Assembly (NCBI GenBank): GCA_963920525.1 | Contig: OY986436.1 | Span: forward strand, 83,196,339 to 83,260,338 | Length of the DNA stretch: 64,000 bases | Origin: Dichetophora obliterata | Lineage: Eukaryota; Arthropoda; Insecta; Diptera; Sciomyzidae | Direction: 5' to 3' | Shown here: one piece after another, positions 56,934 through 64,000 of the stretch | How positions within the stretch are numbered: position 1 is the stretch's first letter | Layout: the number at the start of each line of letters is the position of its first letter | Notes under the pieces: generated by a model | Database searches by the model: none | Told to the model about the DNA's origin: nothing | Seen by the model: the letters and a program-made list of their open reading frames with translations, nothing else | Position numbers and translations under genes: made by a program

Positions 56934-58171
56934 AAGGGTGGTTAAATTTTAAGGGCCGATTTTGAATGTGAACCACACCTAAACGTCAAGTTTTTTCCTG
57001 GATATTTGACATTTCTCAATTTCAGACTTATTCAATTTGAACCATGAAAAGATACACAATCGAGCAACACGTAAAAGTTATTCAGGCATATTATGAAAAT
57101 GGACGTTCAATTCAAAATGCATATCGTGCACTTCGTGATTTTTTCGGTCAATTTAATCGTCCAAATGTGTGTACAATCGGAAAAACCGTGCAAAAATTTG
57201 AGCAAACCGGGTCTGTAGAAGATGTGAAAACAACAGTGCATGCTCGTACTGCAGAAAATATTGCTGCTGTTCGCGATAGTGTGGCTGAAGAGCCGTCCAC
57301 CTCAACTCATCGGCGTGCCCAGCAATTGCACCTCTCACGCTCGTCGTTGATGAACATTATGCAATAAGACTTGCATTTACACGCTTACAAGGTGCAATTG
57401 ACTCAAGAACTAAAGCCTCTTGACCATTTCAAGCGTCGTCAATGGTCAGAATGGTGGCAAGAAATGGCAACAGTGGATAATTTAATTTCGAAAAAAAATC
57501 ATGTTCAGTGATGAGGCACATTTGCACCTCAGTGGATTCGTCAATAAGCAGAATTGCCGTATTTGGGCAAATGATAATGTTTGGTGCGGTTTATGGGCTG
57601 GTGGCATCATCGGGCCGTATTTTTTCCAAAATGAGACCGGTCAGGCCTGGTGTTCGCTATCGTGAGATGATAACGAACTTTTTATGACCCAAATTGGAAG
57701 ATATGGATGTGGAAGATATGTGGTTTCAACAGGACGGTGCCACTTGCCACACAGCTAAAGAAACAATGGCTCTTTTGCGCGACAAACTCAATGGTCGTGT
57801 TATTTTACGTAGTGGCGATGTCAATTGGCTGCCAAGATCATGTGATTTGACACCGTTGGACTTCTTTCTTTGGGGTTATTTGAATGAAAAGGTGTACGTC
57901 GATAAGCCAACAACAATTCAAGAGCTAAAGGATGAGATAATTCGGCACATTAACGGCATAGAACCTCAATTATGCCTCAGCATCATCGAAAATTGGGACC
58001 ATCAGATGGAGGTGTGCCGCCGAAGCCGCGGAGGCCATTTGGTCGATATTTTGTTCCATACATAATTGAACCATACCAATATTATCATAATAAAAAGAAA
58101 TGACAGTAATTTCCTAAATAATTTGTGTTTTATTCAAAATCAACATCGGCCCTTAAAATTTAACCAACCTT
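56934..58171 (+). mobile_element. Mariner of the DD41D (rosa) type
   Basis: Termini AAGGGTGGTTAAATTTTAAG and, inverted, AAGGTTGGTTAAATTTTAAG continue through GGCCGATTTTGA / GGCCGATGTTGA. The right flank is TA; the left flank is TC, a likely decayed TA. The element is about 1.24 kb and carries one broken transposase gene. It sits about 30 bp from the end of the second piggyBac-like element. Confidence 0.85.
57044..58065 (+). pseudogene. DD41D mariner transposase, broken
   Basis: The N-terminal frame (57044-57367) carries the helix-turn-helix DNA-binding domain (EQHVKVIQAYYENGRS, RPNVCTIGKTVQKFEQTGSV). After a stop, out-of-frame segments give FKRRQWSEWW and MFSDEAHLHLSG, with the first catalytic Asp near 57508. 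A small deletion follows before VWCGLWAGGIIGPYFF. The last frame (57694-58065) has WFQQDGATCHTA (second Asp) and CDLTPLDFFLWG (third Asp). There are 41 residues between the last two Asp, the spacing of the rosa group first described from tephritid flies. It ends IIENWDHQMEVCRRSRGGH. At least one stop and two frameshifts inactivate it, while the catalytic residues are retained. Confidence 0.85.
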
Positions 58172-58179
58172 TAGTTGAG

Positions 58180-58735
58180 TTTTAAACACACATCTATCTA
58201 GTTTTAAAAAGTAATGAAGTAAAACCTTTGTTTTTTTTTAAATTTCTGCAGTGTTAGTAATAAAAAAAAGTTCTTCTTTGAAGCATTCTTTACTTCACGC
58301 CTTGGCGTGATCCATTTGGCTTTTCTTATGAGCTAGCACAGTTTTTGAAAAGTATACATAATAGTCACGAGTAGCATATCCAACCTCCATTTGCAAATAA
58401 CCTTTAATCATAAATCACATATTTTTATTATATTGCGCCAGTCAGCTACTGGTTAAACACGTGCATGCAATAATCATATTACCTTTTAACAATGGATATG
58501 TTTAATTTTATACAATATTTTTATGTGTAAGTTTTTGGGGGAAGGATGAGAGGCATTTTCGAAAATAGTCTTATTAATAAACAAATTAAACATTTCTTTT
58601 AATACAAGTCTTATTTTGACTAATTGTTGTGCTTTCTTAAGTTCTTTGTTATTTACCTCTATTTGTACTGGTATACTTTTTGACAATTCTTTCCATTTCG
58701 AAATTCTTTCAGCGATGCATTTACGAAATGATCGA
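58180..58735. other. No gene seen
   Basis: This is AT-rich DNA between the mariner and the next MITE, with no supported coding region. Confidence 0.35.
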
Positions 58736-58742
58736 ATATTAA

Positions 58743-59301
58743 GGTCCGTTTTCTCAATGTCCCGTTAAGTACTAATCGGAACTTTAACTGGCGGTTAGCA
58801 AAAAAGCATTTTCTTAATGTTCGGTTAGGTCTTAAGTGCCGGTTAAGTTAACGGCAAGTTGAAGTTCCGGTTAGTTGCTTATCGGAAGAACAGCTGTGTA
58901 GTGTAAAAAATAATTATATGTATATATTATAATTAAAAATTAAAAGAATTTCGAGAATTTCATTTTTTTTCTAACTTTAATTCGAACCAAAATAGAAAAA
59001 GGACATGCACATAGGCGTGATTACGTGGAAGAGCACTTTCTTCATATGCACTGAAGTTGGGCAGTCTTGCGTTTTTAAATTATTTATTAATTAATCCATG
59101 TCAGATATTTACAACTTTCACATCAAAAATAAAATAATAAAGAATTGTAAACAGCTGATATGCAGTTTAGCGTGTTCACAATTGAAAAAAATACACAATT
59201 AATGACTTGAGTCGACAGTTACTTAACCGACACTTTGTGAAAACGAAATTGTTTTTTTTAGTTATCGTACGGTTAGCTATATACAAATTGAGAAAACGGC
59301 C
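58743..59301. mobile_element. PIF/Harbinger-like MITE, TAA duplication
   Basis: Ends GGTCCGTTTTCTCAAT and, inverted, GGCCGTTTTCTCAAT are flanked by TAA (58740-58742 and 59302-59304). Subterminal CGGTTAG / CTTAACCG words are repeated several times, at the left end especially (58790-58880). The 559-bp interior has no coding capacity. Confidence 0.8.
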
Positions 59302-59304
59302 CTA

Positions 59305-61365
59305 AGAGTCATAAACTTTTCCATAGAATAACAGCTAGCAAAATGTTCTTTTGATACGCTTTAAATTTTATTTGCCGAAAAGTGAGAGAAAAACCCCTAT
59401 ATTATTTTCATACTACGGACTATCGAAGTGGTTATTAAGGAGTAAACTCTAAAATTATTCTGTTTATTCAATATTTACACTGTTATTGGCTTGTGCTACA
59501 ATTAGAAATACTGATATTACTCGTAATGGTTTGTGATAATTAAAATAGGAGGATGTCCGTGATTCGATATTTCCGAGATAACGTGAAAAAATTGCATGTA
59601 TTGTAGTTCCGGATTTTATCGTTGATTCATTGGGGCTCTTATTTATGTGCAGACCAAATTTTTTGCGAAGAAAGCAAGTTAGTAGTAACGAATCATTTGT
59701 TGCAAAATTTACGTTAATATTTTCCACGAGAACCACTGTCTGACTGGTATTGGCAACAAATTCAAAATACTATTGCAGTTTCCTTAATTGTTTTCAACAA
59801 CATATAATAAACAGAATTGCAAGTTTGAAAGCACTAGAAAAGCATTAGAAACTTTGTTTACTATCGTGGATAATTTGTTTACTTTACGGTTGCACAACTC
59901 TGATACCATGTTTGCAATGTGACTTCTTGCTTTTTTTATAGTGACTCTCGAGTGTCACAAACGACATTTTTTTGGTTAATATAAGAAGAATTGCGATCAA
60001 CGGTTCTAGTCCATATCTTGAAATCTGCAGCTAGCGGTTGTAACGATATTTACAGAATAAGTGAGTACAGTATAGACTAAAAAACGTAACGCTTAAGTAT
60101 TTTGTTAACACTCGATTTCACTCCACATAAAGTTTTTATACTGCGGGGTAAATATGAAATCGTTTGTTATTGTTTTTTGTTTTTCAAGATTTTAGGAGCA
60201 AGCAAATAAGATATTAAGAAATAAATTCATTACCTCAAAGTATTAAAGACAAAAGACCTAATTATAAATAATTGCATTATGTTTGTGTTATCAACAAACG
60301 TTAAGAGATTAAAAAAATCATTTAAAAAGTAATATAAATAAATTACTATTAGAAATATGTATAGAACTATTTATTTCAATGCAAATTGAATTTTTTTGAA
60401 AAAATCTTGTTTTGAAATTTTCATATTATTAGTCTAATTTTGTTTTCGTCCGAATTCGGATAAAGCATTAAGACGTTTTATAAGAAAGCTTAGGTGAACC
60501 GACTTTATCAAAAACCCGTACGTTATGAGTGGTGTAGTGAATTTTAAAGCAGTCAAGATTTGGTAAACTTTAACATGGGTAAACATTGTTGACTGAAAAT
60601 CGTCATTTATGTTTGAGGGAGATAGCTACTGAACTTTCAATGTGTCCGATCTGTTTTTCAACTGTTGATTACAAATTTTTAATTGAATTAGGTAAGGTTG
60701 GAACTTTGTGCTGACCGCTCCATGAATCCAAAGTTTTTTCCATTCAGGCGTATATTTAATGTTTTTGAGAATTGTTTCGGGTCGTCAAGTAGTTTAAACA
60801 TGAGCTGCTCTTCAGGATAGGCTCTTATCATAATAAAATGGTAAAGATGGGCCACTTACATGTTCAGGTAGTTCTCTCTCTTGATTGCCTGACGTTTTTT
60901 CCACAATGATTCACCATTTGCTTAACTTGATGCTTTTTTAAGGCATTTTCAAGTTGGCGCCAGCATTACTGCTTTCTGTCCTTCTGGAATCGAATTTCGA
61001 TTTATCACACCAGATAACTCGTTTTCAGTTGCTTCTTCGCGCAGTGCCATGTTGAACTACTTAAATGGTATATCTTTCGTTTTGTTTCTAATTATAAACC
61101 ATTTTGCTAAGAATTAAAGAATGTCAAAACAGTTTTTCGACTTGCTTTGTTATTGCAAATTTTTAAGCATAGAAATGCAAAAAGTTCAAACATGTACTGA
61201 TTGGTGTTCCCTTCAGTATGGGGCTAATTTGGTTAAAGTCTCTTAAGTCTTTATGTGTTCGAGAACTAATCGTGTCAGCATGTATTATCAATAAATGTCC
61301 AGAAACTTCCTCATTTTGTTCAAAGAAATATTAGACATTAATGCATAGATTAGAACTTGTCACGA
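59305..61365. other. Mostly featureless; possible Tc1-like relic at 60650-61060 (minus)
   Basis: On the minus strand near 61010-60900 a VIWCDKSKFDS-like and a KKHQVKQMVNHCG-like block are vaguely Tc1-transposase-like (VIWSDESKF, VKHGGG), with many stops. The rest is AT-rich without support for any gene. Confidence 0.3.
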
Positions 61366-61369
61366 TTTA

Positions 61370-62430
61370 TTCACTAATGCCGACATTTAATGGCCAGATA
61401 TTCACTCCATCCGTTGAACTATTCATCTGGCTGTCCAAATACGGTTTCATGAGAGCTCTGCCACCAAAGGATTTTTATGGACAGTAACAACTTTTGGCAG
61501 AGGACATAAACATCAGATTTATGCGGTTTTATAAGCCAGCATAACGACACAGCACAAATCATTGATGGATGTGTCCAAGTGGGAATAGTCAACAGAAGCA
61601 ACAATAGCAACAACAACATCAACAATATCGAGAAATTACACAAATATTCCCTTTTCTACTATGTTGCAGAATTGAATCCTTTTTGTTAAGGATGTAAAGG
61701 CAAAATAGATAGCACAACATCATGAACAATGATTTGACGATTTTTGTTGAGGTGAAATGAGTGTGAGTATTCGAGTGCAAGTCCAGTAGAGAGATGTTGG
61801 GATTGTGAAGGTGTATGTGTGCTTTTAATGGGTTACCGTCTCGTTACTTAGACGAACGTCAAAGTCATTGCAAATCACCTTTGCTACCAACTCGTCATGT
61901 GGGTGTGCGTGTATGTCTGCCACCAGAGTGAATGTGTTTTTTGTTTGTTGCTGTTGTTGTAAGCCAAAATACATCCCAGCCTTGAGGAAGGATACGTTGT
62001 GGTGTACTCGTATGATGTTGTCCGGTCATGAAAAACATAAAAATAAAATAATATATAGAATGAGTTCGAATGGACATTAATTTTATTTTATTTTATTTTA
62101 TTTTATATTTTTTCTAGTTGTTGTGGTGTGCTTTGGTCTGGTTTTCGTGAATATAATAAGAGAGAAGAAACGTAAATTACTCTCAAAGGTATAATTTTGT
62201 TAGGTCTTTTTTTCTTTTTTTCCTTTTGTTGTTTTTTCTGATGATAGCAGCGGTGGAAGTGGTGGCAATGTGGTTGTGTGTGTGTGTGATTTCATCATGT
62301 GGACGGACAAACACCTTCGTTAGCTTGCAGCGTTGCATCACCCTTTCAGTCAACTTGTTTGCCTTGTCTAACCCATTCGACCCACTCATTTGACCATGGC
62401 GTGTGACCGGTGAGTTACTCATTACAGAGA
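61370..62430. repeat. Low-complexity host-like DNA with microsatellites
   Basis: The stretch is richer in CA/GT and CAA words than its surroundings. It contains AACAATAGCAACAACAACATC near 61604, a (TTTTA)n tract at about 62079-62110 and a GTGTGTGTGTGT tract near 62277. No coding frame is convincing. It resembles single-copy intergenic or intronic fly DNA. Confidence 0.45.
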
Positions 62431-62434
62431 CATA

Positions 62435-63235
62435 AAGGGTTCAAAGCTGGGATTTAATAATTAGGTGTACTTTCGAACGGTTTGAACAGAATATTTTATT
62501 AAAGTTACTTAGATATGTTTGGACCTAATCAAAATTAAAATTAAAAAGCAGTAACTCAGAAATTTAGAATATAATATCTGTTATGCTCGATTCAAAAGAA
62601 CATAACAAAGCATTCGATAAATTCACCTTTCATATTATTGTAAGTGCCAAAAACCAAATTTTTCCATAGAAGCATTTTAATTGTTAGCAACAGGTCAAAC
62701 TATGAAATTGTAAATCTGTGAGTTGAGAACTTTTGATCATTGATGTGCCTTATTTTTTAAAAACAGGCATTTACAACTATGCATCAGGCAAGGCTCTATA
62801 TAAATGGAGATAACAATAACACAGTGACTCAAGATAAAAATGCAAAAGTTCAACCTATAAGGTTGAATTAGCACATAAAAAAATATTTTTTGTATCTTAT
62901 CTTATTGGTTCCATCAGCTCAAATATCCGAGGAGGTCCAATTAATCAATAAACATTAAAAAAAACGCCTAGTAGTCTAGTAGGATGGATCGCTTTTATCA
63001 CTACGGGCAAATCATGTATTAAAAGTATTGGTTTTTTGTATTTTATAATTCTTAAAATATATAATTTTTTTAAGACTTATATCTAACCATTTTGCCAAAT
63101 CAAGTTCATTGAGCTTTAGGCTGCAACAACAAGTTCTCTGCAGAATAAATCATCAAGCAGACTAGACAGCTGTTTCATTGATCTTTACATCAATTCTTTA
63201 GTAATCTTCTGTGGCTTTTATTGTTGGGGTTGCTA
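62435..63235. other. No gene seen
   Basis: This is AT-rich sequence with no supported feature. Confidence 0.35.
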
Positions 63236-63239
63236 TTTT

Positions 63240-63620
63240 TATTTCTGGCTTCACAATGAAAAAACAAGTATTTGTGATCGAAAATGGTTTTATTGTTTTT
63301 CAGAATATTCTCCATGAAGATCAAAACACTTTTGCATGTGTTTTGCAAGCAACTCCAAACATTCGTCAAATCTTTGAACACGTAACATATTTTTTATGTG
63401 CTTAAGCAAAAATACCAATAAGGCGAATGACCCATCAATTCAATATTTTGCTCGATCCAAAATTTTTTTGTTGGCGCTGTCATTTGATTAGTGGCTTCTT
63501 CTTCTTTTTCCGAATTTCACCAAACACTTCTGGCAAATAAATGGTTATGTACCATTCAGAATTAACAATCTTTTATCAACCGTTAACATTTCTCTAACGC
63601 TATATGACCGTTGATGCCAA
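63240..63620 (-). pseudogene. Mariner transposase fossil, C-terminal part
   Basis: Minus-strand reading in shifting frames gives EWYITIYLPEVF, a degraded RRIILHHDN region, EQNIELMGHSPY (before the third catalytic site), FLLKHIKNMLRVQRFDE, and a C-terminus ELLAKHMQKCFDLHGEYSEKQ that ends at a stop. A segment between RFDE and ELLAK is deleted. The wording matches the fossil at 3960-4800, so this is the same mariner subgroup. It abuts a SINE on its right. Confidence 0.7.
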
Positions 63621-63663
63621 TGAAACAGGAAATCATTTCCTTTGAAGTGCTTCTTCTACTACC

Positions 63664-64000
63664 GCGGCCTCGATAGTCTAGTGGTAGCACGCTTGACTAT
63701 CGTTCAGGGGTCCCGGGTTCGAATCCTGGCTGGGCCATAGTCCTACGCCATAACCCTTTTTTCCTTATTCTTAATCAAAGGAACTTAAAAACACATCAAT
63801 TTACGACGAAAGTTGTATTTGTTGGTGGTAGAAAAAGTTTGTGGAGAGAAACGCTTAGTAACTTGATATGACTGAGGTCAAGGCATAACACTTGCTTCAG
63901 ATTTAATATAACATGTTTCTACAGCTTCTGCAACATTAAGAACATCCTACACAAAAGTTTGACTTGATTAATCCTTTCTTCCATTCTGTTATATCACAAC
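63664..64000 (+). mobile_element. tRNA-derived SINE, family 1, copy B (cut by window end)
   Basis: The head GCGGCCTCGATAGTC includes box-A TAGTCTAGTGG and box-B GGTTCGAATCC, and the arms of a tRNA-like fold can be drawn with an acceptor mismatch. The body has GAGGTCAAGGCATAACACTTGC, shared with copy A at 14603. I see no 3' end before the window stops. Confidence 0.7.

Noticed and set aside
62183..62422. 79-codon minus-strand frame near microsatellites
   Set aside because: It translates GTGTGT and T-rich tracts into HTHTH and KKRKK runs; no other coding signal.
63664..63740. Functional tRNA gene (apparent ATC anticodon)
   Set aside because: The acceptor has a mismatch, the D-arm does not pair, and the SINE body follows.

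Overview
The window is a strongly AT-rich stretch of animal nuclear DNA. It most likely comes from a higher fly (Diptera, Brachycera), and a tephritid-like species would fit. The reasons are the mixture of mariner, Tc1, piggyBac, hAT, PIF/Harbinger and pogo-type transposons, RTE- and I-type LINEs and tRNA-derived SINEs, a DD41D 'rosa'-type mariner (a lineage known from tephritids), and the CAA/CAG-rich low-complexity DNA around the only host exon. No bacterial, organellar or CRISPR features are present. The species call is inference.

Host content is thin. One convincing exon lies on the minus strand (44186 to 43253). It is an open 934-nt exon with a polypyrimidine/TTTGCAG acceptor, a GTAAGTAAG donor, and a Gln/Asn/His-rich protein that I do not recognise. 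The rest of the window may be introns or flanks of that gene, which would be transcribed right to left. CA/CAA-rich, TE-poor patches at about 42.5-43.2 kb, 48.95-49.04 kb and 61.4-62.4 kb look like ordinary fly single-copy DNA.

Layout. 0-7 kb: a tandem repeat family split by a hAT-like element, a TA-flanked MITE, a TTA-flanked PIF/Harbinger MITE, a minus-strand mariner fossil, an I-type LINE 3' end with (TAA)n, and a hAT MITE with a perfect 8-bp duplication nested in an older TIR element. 8.2-10.6 kb: a 2.4-kb TIR element holding a long inverted repeat and a tandem array. 11-17 kb: a LINE fragment, a fold-back pair of tandem arrays with a SINE between them, a second SINE, and a mariner fossil. 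17-27.5 kb: a hAT-like MITE, then an element with arms of about 110 bp whose left arm was split by a nearly intact piggyBac and whose interior holds an RTE LINE and an irritans-type mariner, then a Tc1 remnant. 31-36.4 kb: a pogo-like element with a nested hairpin MITE, duplicated CRE-like palindromes, and a TAA-flanked MITE. 37.1-40.3 kb: a degenerate but apparently full-length RTE LINE with a 9-bp duplication. 45.5-52.3 kb: a SINE, then a Tc1 fossil split by a 4.95-kb hAT element (perfect 8-bp duplication), which itself contains two further TIR elements and two palindromes. 53.8-58.2 kb: a 1-kb fold-back element, a deleted piggyBac-like element, and a rosa-type mariner. 58.7-64 kb: a TAA-flanked MITE, a mariner fossil, and a SINE cut by the window edge.

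The window is best read as a stratigraphy of insertions, in which nesting and target-site duplications give relative ages. I found no multi-gene host system. The most informative items are the piggyBac with canonical asymmetric internal repeats and one apparent frameshift, and the four-level nest at 46.4-52.3 kb.
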